Shown here one piece after another: positions 22,955 to 33,075 of a stretch of 64,000 nucleotides of DNA. The DNA is taken from assembly GCA_021234155.1 (NCBI GenBank), contig JAJEKV010000005.1, forward strand, positions 11,282,572-11,346,571. Direction: 5' to 3'. The number at the start of each line of letters is the position of its first letter. The stretch's first letter is position 1. The DNA is from Isoetes taiwanensis. Lineage: Eukaryota > Streptophyta > Lycopodiopsida > Isoetales > Isoetaceae. Under the pieces are notes generated by a model, which worked only from the letters and a program-made list of their open reading frames with translations, had not been told where the DNA came from and made no database searches. A program made the translations under genes and the position numbers.

Positions 22955-24430
22955 AGCCTCAGGCACCACCACCTTCCCCCGCAACAGATGGTTCGATGAT
23001 GAGTGTCGGGAGCTCAAGCGCACACTCCGGCAAGTCACTGATCCCATCTCTCGCCCACAGGCCATCAGTCAATACCGCTCCTTTCTCAAGAACAAGAAGG
23101 CCAGATACCTCGCAGAGCATCAACAATAGATGTTTGGTCTCCTGGACCGGCACCCCAGGACATTCTGGAGAAGGGTCTTGAGCAAGCCTGCACAGCCCAC
23201 ATGGAACATCACCTCGGAGCAATGGGTACAGTACTTGCAACAGCTGTACGACCCGCTCGGGGGCCGGGCACCAGTCCCTCCACAGATAGGCATGGCTCTG
23301 GTTATCACATAGGGGGATGTCATCATGGGCCTACAACGTCTAGCTAATGGGAAGGCAGCAGATTTAGATGGTATGCGTGCGTAACTTCAAATGGGTCGGG
23401 CCTCCACCGGTGCTTTGTTCTCCACCGGCATTGTTCAATAAAGCATTGCGAGAAGGCTTCCCTATGCAATGGACCACTAGTAGAGTAGTGCCTATATACA
23501 AAGCAGGGGACCCTCAATGCCCGGCCAACTACCGTACTATTATGGTCAGCTCTCTCTTTGCAAAACTGTTGGCTGGCATCCTTGAGCAAATGGGCCGACA
23601 ATATGGGCGAGGAAACGAGGTGCGAGCCTCTTACAGTGCAGGTTTTCGCCCGCACATTCCATCATTGATCATATCTTCACTCAAGCACATTGATTGGGGA
23701 TAGCAGAATCGCCCCGCGAAACTGCATCGTTGTTTCGTGGATTTTGCAAAGGCATTCGACCGCATTACCCGCTTAACAAGCTATGGGACGATTGCGGCAG
23801 CTAGGGACCCCCCCGACTTGCGAGAATCGCGGTATATATATTTCGCACGAGGCATGCTCGGGCCGTATCACATCAGCCAGACTACAACCGGTGACCGGTA
23901 GCATGGAGGCGCCGGTTGCCCCTCTCCCCACATTCTTTGGCATGTACATTGATCGGTTGGAAGATTGGCTCTCTGAGCATGGAGGTGCGGGCGCACATCT
24001 CATGCATCACACAATCCGGCAACTCATATATGCTGACGATGTCAACCTCATGGCCTATACTCCAGAGGACATGCAACGTCACCTGGATGCTCTTGACACT
24101 TTTTGCCAATTCACTGGCATGCGAGTTAACTTGGCCAAAACTAGGGTGCTGCTAGTTGCATCATCCCGTCAGCCAAGGCTTCCCACATTCACTTACCAGG
24201 GGCAAGAGGTAGAGGTGGCTCCGACCTACAAGTACTTGGGATTGAGTTCTCAACTACCACCCATTGGGATCGGCTATCATGTTATGGTCACGCGGCGGGT
24301 TGGAAAGCACTATATGCCATGCAGAACAACAGCCACAAGGCAGAGTTGTATGCCTGGGGTCACCAGTCACATTTGTTTCGGGCCTTGGTTGAGCCGGTCC
24401 TTTTGTATGGGGCAGAAGTGTGGGGTCCGG
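22955..24430 (+). pseudogene. LINE-2 reverse transcriptase, broken
   Basis: Starts right after the copia-1 target duplication. Pieces: WFDDECRELKRTL (about 22985), FWRRVLSKPAQPTW, KAADLDG near 23360, PIYKAGDPQCPANYRTI (about 23490), HCFVDFAKAFDRI near 23735, RQLIYADDVNLMAY (about 24020; the catalytic Asp pair is intact) and PTYKYLGL (about 24220). Frame shifts occur near 23300, 23400, 23700 and 23780. The YADD-LINE order and long C-terminal region fit a non-L1 LINE clade that I cannot name. Confidence 0.85.
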
Positions 24431-25224
24431 TGATATCCCTCAACACCTGGAATGACCTCGAGCAGGTGCAGAAGGCCTTCTTGGCACGGGCCCTGGGGGT
24501 GAAGTCCACAGTTCCGTACCAGATCCTACTCCAGGAGACAGGCTTTCTACCCATTCAACGGGCTGCCTTAGAACGCCAAATCATTTACTTCCAAAAGGTG
24601 GTCGCTATGGCTGATACACGCTTGCCCCGCCTTGCTTTGGCCACGGCAATGGGTCCCCAACGCCTGAAATCCTGCTGGAAAGACAAGCAAGCTCAGTGGT
24701 TCTCACGCTGGGGTGTGCAGGCAAACAGATGCGTCCAGGTCAGGACAAAGAAAGATCGCGAGGCACTTAAACTATACCTTGATGCTACTTTCCTTCGCAA
24801 GCTGTGGGATGCAGAGGCTCTGACGCATGTTAAGCTGGCACATTATCAGCAGCAAGTCAATCCTAGGCTCACAAGAGGCCCACACAAGTACTTGTACACC
24901 CAGCTACCCATGAAGAGGCGCAGGCTTATAGCTTCCATTCGCACGGGGGCACATCGCCTCCGCATTGAAACAGGGCGTTGGGCTCGGGAAGCACGAGAGC
25001 AAAGGCTTTGCCAGTGTTGCCACCAGGGCGCGATTGAGGATGAATGTCATGCCCTCCAGATCTGCCCAGCATTTGCCTATATCCAAGAGCGATATGTTCG
25101 ATTACTAGTGCCTGCCCAGCCGTTGCATCAGTTATTGACTACGGCGTCAGTGGGTTTGTTGGGGTCGTACCTCCAGGAGGTTATGGATGCACGGACTCGT
25201 TTGTGTCCTACGGGACGGTATTGA
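24319..25224 (+). pseudogene. LINE-2 C-terminal domain with Cys/His cluster
   Basis: A 301-codon open frame in a different frame from the RT. It carries ALVEPVLLYGAEVWGP (end of the RT-linked region), YLYTQLPMKRRRLIASIRTG, and the knuckle RLCQCCHQGAIEDECHAL (C-x2-C ... C-H) close to the end. Such Cys/His clusters at LINE ORF2 C-termini help bind template RNA. It stops at TGA 25222-25224, followed by the 3' UTR. Confidence 0.8.
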
Positions 25225-25257
25225 ACTGTCCTATGCAATTGTACAGTGTGCCAGCAG

Positions 25258-25411
25258 GCTTATTACTGCTAAGGTTTTTCCCTCGAAAACCCTTCGGGGC
25301 GGGGGTTTTTTAATCCTGTCAGTAATATGCTTGCTGCTCTCTTTTTGTTTGGGTCCCATAGGCCAATTGGTCTCCGTGGACGCTAAAAACCTATTATATT
25401 CTATTCTATTC
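25258..25411 (+). ncRNA. LINE-2 3' UTR: two-stem structure plus (TTCTA)n tail
   Basis: The outer stem pairs TATTACTG with CAGTAATA. The inner stem pairs GAAAACCC with GGGTTTTTT around TTCGGGGCGG. Then come GGGTCCCATAGGCCAATTGG, CGTGGACGCTAAAAACC and ATTCTATTCTATTC. Related 3' ends occur at 9992, 43826 and, inverted, 45958. This is the likely recognition signal for the element's own reverse transcriptase (inference from LINE biology). Confidence 0.7.
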
Positions 25412-25508
25412 TAATGCTCTACCATTGCATTATTGAAGTTTGAATTTGCATTTAAATTAACTTGTGCTAGGACAATAAATCAATATTGTCTAGCCAAATC
25501 CTTTCATT

Positions 25509-25520
25509 GGTATCAGAGCA
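25509..25520 (+). promoter_or_regulatory. Primer-binding site of copia-2
   Basis: TGGTATCAGAGC, complementary to the 3' end of plant initiator-Met tRNA, directly after the LTR end and 10 bp upstream of the Gag ATG. Confidence 0.9.
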
Positions 25521-25530
25521 TCAGGTGACT

Positions 25531-26724
25531 ATGTCTACAAGATTCGGAGCCAATCTCCTCAATGCCATAGAAGTGTTCAAAGGTGAAGGAAGTTTTCAAG
25601 TTTGGAAACAAAGCATCAGGGAAGTTCTTGAATTTGAAAATTTATGGTATCTAATAGATGAAAAGGCTGTTAGACGTACCTCTTCAAATGTTAGTGCAGC
25701 AAGTGTTAATGCAGGGGGAAGCACTGCAAGTTCAACTTCTGAAGGATCCACTGCTGGTGGAGGTTCTGGCAATGCTGCAGCAAGCTCTGAGGTAATTGAT
25801 GAAGGCTTGAACATTATGGAAGCTCAAGCTATTATCTCATGTAAGGTTGGAACAACAATTAAGCTGAAATTAAGGGGACTGTCACCAAAGGAGATGTGGC
25901 AGTATATGATTAAGAACTATAATGTATTGACTGAAGAATATCAAATTTTGGCAATAGCAAGGTCAGTATCTCATGACTCCCATCTGGCCACTTTGCTAAG
26001 AAATGTAGCTCGTACAAAAGAGGATGCTATTAGAATGATCATAACCGAGCTGGAGCAAAGAAGTGGAGCTGATGAGCAGACAGCAGAAGTGTTGTATACA
26101 GGGAAATACAAAGGAAAAAAAGGAAACACTTCAAGTAAAGGGAAAGTCGGACCATGCTATCATTGTGAGAGCTATGGTCATTTGAAAAGTGATTGTCCTA
26201 AACTAGGGAGAGAGATAATATGTTACAATTGTGAGGGCAAGGGACATTTGGCTGCAAACTGTCCAAGTCCTAAAGGAGGATCTGCTAGAGGCAGAGGAAG
26301 AGGAAGAGGAACTAGTAACAGGGGTGGAAACTTTGGTAGAGGCAAGGGCATTGGAAGAGCAAAACCTGAACTGAATCTAGCACAAGAAGCAAGCAATGAT
26401 GAACAAGAACCAAATGAGGATGAGGAGGTATGTAAATTTCAGTTAAATGCTTTGCAAACTAAGAACAATGATTCAAAATTATTAATTATAGATTCAGGAG
26501 CTGAGAAGACAGTGACTTGCACTCCAAAAATTCTGAAAAATCGCCAAGTAAGAGGAGGGGGACATGTTCAGCTAGGAAATGGACATTGCCAAGAGATTGA
26601 AGACAATGGCATGCTCGAGCTTTTTGATTTGCAAGGGAAAAGAATTGAATTGAAAGATGTACTTTGTGTTCTAGGGCTTGTTAGAAATTTGATCTCAGTA
26701 TCGGCTGGTAGATTTAGGGTATAA
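25531..26724 (+). pseudogene. Copia-2 Gag and start of protease
   Basis: From ATG 25531 (MSTRFGANLLNAIEVF), a Ser/Ala-rich insert (about residues 55-105), the Gag core RGLSPKEMWQYM, knuckles CYHCESYGHLKSDC and CYNCEGKGHLAANC, a GRGRGRG basic patch and the protease motif IDSGAEKTV (about 26490). The frame breaks at 26705 by an apparent 2-base loss in the LISVSQLV region. Sequence order is identical to copia-1, so both belong to one lineage. The region that follows MIKNY in copia-1 Gag is about 35 codons shorter here. Confidence 0.9.
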
Positions 26725-27376
26725 AGTCGTTTTTGAAAAACTCCATTGTAAAGTTTTCATGAATAATGAAATTCAGTTTGTTGGAAAACGTGTTGGGAAT
26801 CTTTTTGGTTTGAATGCAGAACATCTCATACCAAGTATCAATTTAATTGCATGCCCATCTGTTAAAACTTGGCATGAACGATTATGTCATGCTAACTCTA
26901 AGATTATAGATCTGCTAAACAAGCATGGTCTGATTCATACACAAGCAAATGAATGTGAAAATTTCATATGTGCAGACTGCCTTTTGGGCAAACACAGCAG
27001 GCTCCCTTTTAAAAGATCTTGGAAAAGAGCTAAGGGATTGCTAGATCTTGTGCACGCAGACCTCTGTGGTCCTTTAAATGTAACCAGCATGACTGGAATG
27101 CATTATTTTATAACATTCATAGACGATTTTAGTAGGAGGGCAAAAGTGTACTGTTTAAGAACAAAAGATCAGGCATTTGAAGTGTTTAAACAGTATTTAA
27201 GTGAAGTTGAGCTTAAAACAGGGAGGAAGATCAAATGCTTACGTTCAGACAGAAGTGGAGAGTATTTGTCAAATGAATTCAAAGCTTATTGCAGAAACAA
27301 GGGAATCAAAAGATAGTTAACTTGCAGGTTCTCTCCGCAACAGAATGGTATTGCTGAAAGAAAAAACCGTACCATA
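26725..27376 (+). pseudogene. Copia-2 integrase
   Basis: Continues with WHERLCH, the pair FICADCLLGK, HADLCGPL, FITFIDDFSRR and LRSDRSGEYL (Gly to Ser in the usual DRGGEY). A TAG at 27314-27316 sits where copia-1 has Gln, just before LTCRFSPQQNG. Confidence 0.88.
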
Positions 27377-29274
27377 TTGAATGCAGTGAGAAGCATGCTG
27401 AAATATACAGGGTTGCCTAATTTTCTCTGGGATGAAGCAGTCAAAACTTCAGTATATGTACAAAATCTTTTACCTTCCAGCAGTCTTAATGGTGCTGTGC
27501 CTGAGATATTATGGAAAGGCAAACTTCCAAGTTATGATCTGCTAAAAGCTTATGGATGTCTAGCCTTCACACATGTACCTGAAGAGTTAAGGAGGAAGCT
27601 TGATGACATGGCATATATTACCTACTTAGTTGGCTATGACGATCAGTCTAAAGCCTATAGGCTTTATGATCCAAAGAAGAGAAGGATAATAATAAGTAGA
27701 GACGTTGTGTTGATGAAACACAATATTACAAACAAATCCCAAAGGTAAATCTGCATGATGAAAAAACAGAAAATGTTAAGCAAACACAAGCTGATACATC
27801 AAAGGGGAAACAACATAATGAGGAAATTGGAAATGAAACACAAATACAGGAGGATACAGTCGAGGGGAAATCTCATGAACCAAGAGTTTATTTTGACATA
27901 GAAGATGAAGAAGATGAATGTGAAATGACTAATACCATTATACCCTTTGATCATGTGCAAACTGAACATGAGGATTTCGGTCAAAACAAAGTGGTGGCAG
28001 ATCAAAGAAAAAGAAGAACTGAAGTGGAAAAATTACAAGAGAATGTTAAAGAGCAGCAAGAAGATCTTGGGAGAGATGTATGTGGCAGAAGTAAAAGGTT
28101 AGCAGGCCAAAGAGGTGAGTTGCATGATTTGTTTGAAGTTTTGATGCTCTCTGATCTTAGGGCACCTAGAAACTATTCAGAGGCAATAAATGCCATAGAT
28201 AAAGATAAGTGGATCAAAGCCATGCAGGATGAAATGGCATCTTTCAAAAGAACTGAGACATACGAGCTCACAAATTCGCCAGAAGACAGAAATGTTGTTG
28301 GCTGCAAATGGCTTTATAAAATTAAAACAGGAGCAGATGGTATTACACCTAAATATAAGGCTCGTCTTGTGGTCCAGGGGTTTTCACAGAAAAAGGGAGA
28401 AGATTATGAGGAGACCTTCTCACCTTTAGTTAAAATGAATAGTATCAGGATGCTTTTATCCATTGCAAATGCAAAGGATCTAGAAATACATCATATGGAT
28501 GTAAATACCACATTTTTGAATGCAAGATTGGAGGAAGAAATATATATATGAGACAGGCCCCAGGCTTTGAAGAAGGGGAAGATAAAGTCTGGAGATTAAA
28601 CAGAGCTGTGTACAGGCTTAAACAGTCTCCAAGAGAATGGTACAAATGCATGGACACTTATCTCAGAGAACAAGGTTTCTGTAAACTTAAAAATGATGGC
28701 AATTTGTACAAATTTCAGGCAGGGGAAGATTGGTGCATTATAGCACTCTATGTTGATGACAACATCATGATCTCAAAAGGTCTAAAAGTTCTGGAGACAT
28801 GTAAGCAAATTTTGAACCAAAGATTTCAAATGACGGATCTTGGTGAATTAGCAAAGTTTTTGGGAGTAGAAGTTCATAGGGACAGGAGAAATAAGAAATT
28901 GACACTAACTCAAAGTGGACAAATAGATTCGATGTTAGAAAGGTTCATAATGAAAGATTGCAAGATCTGCAAAACACCTGTAGTACCAGGAAGAAAAATT
29001 TCCATGCAATTGTGTCCAAAAACAGATTTAGAAAGGAATGAGATGAAAAACATTCCTTACAGGTCTCTAGTTGGTTGTTTAGCATATGTTGCAAATTGTT
29101 CTAGGCCTGATATAGCATACATAGTGAATATGCTAAGCAGATACTTGAATGATCCAGGGAAGGAGCATTGGATTGCTGCCAAGAGAGTTCTCAGATATCT
29201 CAAAGGAACGAGGTATTGTGGAATAACTTTTAGCACAGAAGATTTGAAACTTAATGCATACTGTGATGCTGACC
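27377..29274 (+). pseudogene. Copia-2 reverse transcriptase and truncated RNase H
   Basis: 27377-27748 is the integrase C-terminus and linker. The linker to about 28100 is out of frame. RT motifs: CKWLYKIK, RLVVQGFSQK, DVNTTFLNA (Ala to Thr change) and LYVDDNIM (about 28750). An extra TA in a TA run near 28545 shifts the frame. RNase H breaks off after YCDAD at 29274, where it joins gypsy sequence on the other strand, so the element lost its 3' end in a deletion or recombination. Confidence 0.9.
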
Positions 29275-29289
29275 CCATTCCGGTTTCCC

Positions 29290-30537
29290 ATGAATTTTCC
29301 AACAAGTACTCTCATCATGCTTGAATTTATCACATAACTTGCAATACAAATGAGCCTTACTTGGATATCATCCCTGTTTTGGCTGCACCATTTGTGTGGA
29401 ACTCATTGGAGCTTGTTGGGCAATTGGAGCTTGTGGCATCATTGGAACTTGTGGTATGATAGGTGTTGCTTGCATTGGTTGAATAGGAATAGGTGGTGCT
29501 TGTTGCATAACAGCAAATACCGGATTGGCCCTCTCAAAGAATCTCTTCTTCCTACATTCTTGATCATTATGGCCCTTTATTTGGCATCTTGAGCAGAATT
29601 TTAGCAATCTACATGTAGCATCAGAATGTCCAATAGACCCACAATACTCACAAGTAATAAATTGAACCTCCCTTGGCTTCTCACCAATTGTAAGCTTAGA
29701 AACCTTGGCTGCAATATCCTCTGTTTTATGCTCTGGAGCAGCAACCTCATGAATGTATCCCAACTTATCTTCAGCCTTGAGAGCATACTTTTGTGCCTCT
29801 AGTAATGTTGTAGGCTGCTTAGCCTTCACCTTATGAGCAATAGCTCGTTTCAGCCCCTTCACATACCATTGAATATCCATTTCATCACTCCTTGCAATCT
29901 TCCAACGAACCACGGCTTTGAGAACCGCAATATACCTCTGATTATACTCTCTAATTGATTCATCTTCCTTTTGTGTGAAATTGGTCCACCTTTCCATAAT
30001 CTTATCCTTACCATGAACTTCTTGATAATTAGCAATGAAAGCTTCCTTTAATTCCTGATATGTCATGGTATCTGGCTGAGTTTGTGCCCATTCTTCCACC
30101 GAATCTTGCAAAGAACTATGAAATCAAAGCAAATAATCACCAGCCGGTAACTTACATTGCTGGCAATACCTCTCAAACTTCACAATATGCTTCAAAGGAT
30201 CCCGATCCACCAGATCATCAAACTTTGGAATCCCCATTGTCTGAAAACCCCATACCATAGGTGGTAATACTGACCATCTCGCCTCTTCTTGGGTTTCTTG
30301 AAATTGGAAAAACGAAATTGAATCTCCCTTCAATTTGAAAAACGAAATTGGATTACCTTCTAGATCGGTAAATGGAATCAAAACCTCCTGGATCTGAGAA
30401 GTAGACCCCAGATCTGCTCCCAAATCTGAAAACGAAATTGGATCTTGATGCAATTTTGAGCCCAAAGATTGACTCACCGGTCCCCTTCTTGTTACGATGG
30501 AGCTTGGTGGTAGATCCTTCTTACTTCTCTTGGGCAT
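29290..30537 (-). pseudogene. Gypsy-1 Gag with three zinc knuckles and two in-frame stops
   Basis: From ATG 30537 (MPKRSKKDL) a frame continues through an in-frame TGA at 30121-30123 into the retrotransposon Gag core (TYQELKEAF, then IREYNQRYI, QWYVKGLKRAI). CX2CX4HX4C knuckles follow: CEYCGSIGHSDATC (about 29611-29652), CSRCQIKGHNDQEC and, after another TGA at 29368-29370, CKLCDKFKHDESTC. A Pro/Gln/Met-rich linker (PIAQQAPM) separates knuckles two and three. Gag would form the virus-like particle. The gene ends at the junction with copia-2. Confidence 0.85.
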
Positions 30538-30727
30538 AAAACTATGCTCCCTTTGTTAAATTCTACCCCACAAATCAATTACGGCAAAATTCCCTTCACA
30601 CAAGAAATTGCTCCTTTCTTAATGGTGACGTTCTTTACCGACGAACACCAATATCAATGGTAACAACTCCTTTTTCAATGGAAATTCTTGCCGATCAATG
30701 GTCTGTCGAGCACCGTGGTCGCCAAAT

Positions 30728-31074
30728 TGTTAGAGCCTGAACTCTAACCTTGCAAGAAGGATGAAAAACCCAACAATCCAAGCTCAATCTATCAAAACAA
30801 GGCAATGCACAACACAAAGAATCATCATCTCCATAGCTAGATCAAGCAAAAACACTCTCTCCCAATACACCGTCTCCCTGTTCTCTCCCTCTGCTCAGAT
30901 AATACAGTGGTCATCATGGATACGTGCAAATATCCTGCACGCGTGCATGTGCGTACATCACTCCATATACGGTATACTATCTTCTATACCACCTCAATAG
31001 TGGTGAATGTAGTTAGTGGTGACAAGTGTGGTGAGTGGTGGTGATGAGTGTGGTGAATGGTGATCACCCCAACA
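30728..31074 (-). repeat. LTR of gypsy-1
   Basis: About 347 bp from TGTTAGAGCC to CCCCAACA, with TGTT...AACA ends. No second copy is present in the window, so the right boundary is inferred. It contains GTGGTG-rich repeats near 31010-31060. Confidence 0.5.
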
Positions 31075-32126
31075 ACTGCGCATGAGACTAAATTGGAAAT
31101 AGACTTGAGGTGCTGCTGGTGATCTACCTCGACTATATTGGCAGGAGGACGAATGGGGTCAACCTGCATTTCTCTGCTGTTGTGTTGATTCAGAAAGGCC
31201 AGAGCCTCCTCCATTATGCAAGTGTTGGTCGGTGCCACTGTGTGTCGAATCCATTCTAAAAGCCGCAGGCGTGAGAGCCTACTTACAGTATCATTCGTAC
31301 GCCAGGCAGGGCCTAACGAGTCGACTCCTTCCCCTCAACTGCCCGCCTCTTCAGACTTGGGATCTTGCGACCCGATGGTTTATTTAGCTGTTGCGGAGCA
31401 CCACCACATCCCTCACGCAGAGGCACATTACTGGACAGCTCTACCACTGTAAAGGGCTCTGGTAAAGTAGGAGCAGGCAAACTCGGACTACGAAACGGGG
31501 TTGCTGTCTCCAGTGGAGGCATGCTACTTGGAATTTCAAGTTCCGCTTCACCTGAAGCTTGTGCAGCCTCTGCTTGTGAGTTCCACTTCACCTGAAGCTT
31601 GTGCAGCCTCTGCCTGTGGGCTGATCTGCCTTGCGTAAGCTCCGAACTACGGGCTGTCTACTAAAGGCGCTTGCTGAAAGCCTAAGAGAAGGTCCACTCC
31701 CTCCTTCCTGCCAGCACCGGCCTCCCCAAGCCGCCCCTCATCGCCCCTCGCCAACTCCCCGACCTCCATAGCGCCTTGTCCAGATCCTAGCTGCTGCCCA
31801 AAACCCAGGAGGGAACTTGAGACTACCCGCCCCATCACTTTGCTCTGGCCGACCTCCCTAAAACCCTGTTCAGAGATCGATTGGGGCTGGCTCTATGGGC
31901 TGCACAGACACCGGCCCAACAGGCCGAAACTACTGCCCTGAGGCAGCCAGACTCACCTCCACAACCTCCAGCTCACCTCTAAGATGATCCGATGAAGGCG
32001 GATCTAGTTTCTGAGTTGAAGACCCAACAGATCGATTCTGCTGGGCCGCCTAAGCTATCTTCGGGATTCGCTTGGGAGGAGCCTGTTGATTCACCTGAGG
32101 CTCACTGTTGACGTTCTTTTCGCCTG
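31075..32126 (-). pseudogene. L1 ORF1-like N-terminal sequence (5' part of the outer L1)
   Basis: From an ATG near 32126 the minus strand encodes MAGEKNVNSEPQ, then QAPPKRIPKIA, a TAG in place of Gln, and SSDHLRGELEVVEV. Further left only fragments of frames remain (for example IRPPANIVEVDHQQHL near 31130). A Pro/Ser/Gln-rich start is usual for plant L1 ORF1, but no RRM or zinc knuckle is preserved, so the assignment depends mainly on the shared target duplication. A 37-bp tandem repeat (GAGTTCCACTTCACCTGAAG) lies at about 31540-31615. Confidence 0.45.
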
Positions 32127-32273
32127 CCATGCTGCCCTCCGGAGGCTCGATCGCCAACGCCGCTCAGACTATCGCCTGAAGCCACCGCCTTAGTGCCGCC
32201 GCCGCCATCCTTGGAAGTTTTTACCTGTCTTGGCCTAATTGTTGGAACCTGCTCCGTAATGATCAAGTTTTTT

Positions 32274-33075
32274 GATAAGTTATAGGAAAACATCCACAAT
32301 AAAAAACTTGATTATGAACACATTATACATCCATAGGCTAGAAACACATTGTACAACATTTTTGAATAATAAATGAATACTACACCTTAATACATCTAGA
32401 AGAATGCAACAATAGTTAATTATTATCATAAACGAACAATATCGTAAGTGAACACTCATACTTTGCATAGTTTTAGATAATCACAAGTTTTAGATAAGCA
32501 CCTTATAGGCATGATAAAATGCTTTATTTATTGTGGGGAAACAAATTTCAAGGACCACAATGTTTGCAGGGTATCTTCTTATAACATTGAAGAACCTCAA
32601 ATGGTGAAACATATATCTTCCCATTTTATAAAATTATTCCGTAAGTATATATGTCAAGCATCAAATGTAATCGAGGGCTCAGATTGTGCCACGTGGCATG
32701 CCAAGTGTATTTTTTTAATGCCAAAAGGTGCTATAGGCACTCCTTGAAAAGGCGCCTGTACGTTCGGAAGCGGCGTGGAGAAGATATGCGGCAGAAATTC
32801 AAGATTCTGCGCGAGGCAGTTCTCAATGGCAATCCCTGCTTTTCTGAACTTCCTTCTTCTCTGTTTTGCATTCTATAATAGAAGGTCGACCTCGGTCGGC
32901 CTTGTAGAAACCGCAGTGTTTTGTCGTTCGGGCACCGGGGAGGCTCCGGAATGGCAAATCGACCCTGCCAAATTGTTCGGAATGGCAAAATTACCCTAGG
33001 GAGCAAGTTACAAGGTCGGTTTTGCAAAAGAAAGAAACACTCACGCCCTCCACGACAGTATCCCGCATCCACATC
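32274..33075. other. Intergenic; possible edge of gypsy-2
   Basis: 32274-32700 is AT-rich with no gene. 32880-32960 has GGTCGACCTCGGTCGGCC, resembling the subterminal repeats of the hAT-like element at 10156-11131. From about 32960 rightward, decayed gypsy-like sequence may begin. Confidence 0.4.

Larger units (their letters stand above)
17810..22959 (-). mobile_element. Complete copia LTR retrotransposon (copia-1, 17815-22954) with 5-bp target duplication
   Basis: LTRs at 17815-18220 and 22532-22954 both run TGATAGATC...ATTTCATCA on the plus strand. AGCCT flanks both ends (17810-17814 and 22955-22959). On the minus strand the primer site TTGGTATCAGAGC directly follows the 5' LTR, and a purine tract (GACGGGGGAA) precedes the 3' LTR. 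The insertion splits the LINE-2 reverse-transcriptase region. The LTRs differ by several substitutions and a roughly 35-bp indel, so the insertion is not very recent. Confidence 0.95.
15336..25421 (+). mobile_element. LINE-2 (15346-25411), non-L1 type with TTCTA tail, interrupted by copia-1
   Basis: A coiled-coil ORF, an endonuclease, a reverse transcriptase and a C-terminal Cys/His motif follow each other on the plus strand. The 3' end is a hairpin-containing UTR and a (TTCTA)n tail. TAATGCTCTA at 15336-15345 and 25412-25421 is a 10-bp target duplication, placing the insertion inside the 5' LTR of copia-2. A complete copia element sits at 17815-22954. Coding parts are GC-rich compared with the flanks. 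Confidence 0.75.
14746..29274 (+). mobile_element. Copia-type LTR retrotransposon (copia-2), interrupted by LINE-2 and truncated at 29274
   Basis: Plus-strand gag-protease-integrase-RT-RNase H order from 25531 to 29274. The primer site TGGTATCAGAGC (25509-25520) follows the 5' LTR end (TTTCA, about 25507). Only about 85 bp of LTR lie after the LINE tail. The rest lies to the left, up to 15345, because TAATGCTCTA occurs on both sides of the LINE. The LTR start is not fixed (a TG near 14746 is a guess). The RNase H domain stops at YCDAD, fused directly to a gypsy gag fragment; no 3' LTR remains. Confidence 0.7.
29275..31074 (-). mobile_element. Truncated Ty3/gypsy-type element: LTR plus gag (gypsy-1)
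   Basis: An LTR on the right, a primer-site-like segment (TTTGGCGACCACGG on the minus strand), then gag, cut off at 29274 against copia-2. Pol is absent. Its right border touches L1 ORF1-like sequence. Confidence 0.75.
12190..32273 (-). mobile_element. Outer L1-type LINE (12201-32256), split by a retrotransposon nest
   Basis: The 3' end is on the left (poly-T 12201-12228 = poly(A) on the minus strand), followed by ORF2 sequence to about 14745. ORF1-like sequence lies at 31075-32126, with the 5' end near 32256. TAATGATCAAGTTTTTT occurs immediately outside both ends (12190-12206 and 32257-32273), 20 kb apart, as expected for one element's target duplication. The roughly 16.3 kb between 14746 and 31074 is foreign: copia, LINE-2, a second copia and gypsy. 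The endonuclease part of ORF2 is not seen at either break, so a deletion probably accompanied the later insertions. Confidence 0.7.

Noticed and set aside
30584-30727. Intact gypsy primer site of standard type
   Set aside because: TTTGGCGACCACGG lies next to the LTR edge but I cannot match it to a specific tRNA, so it is mentioned only in the element's entry.
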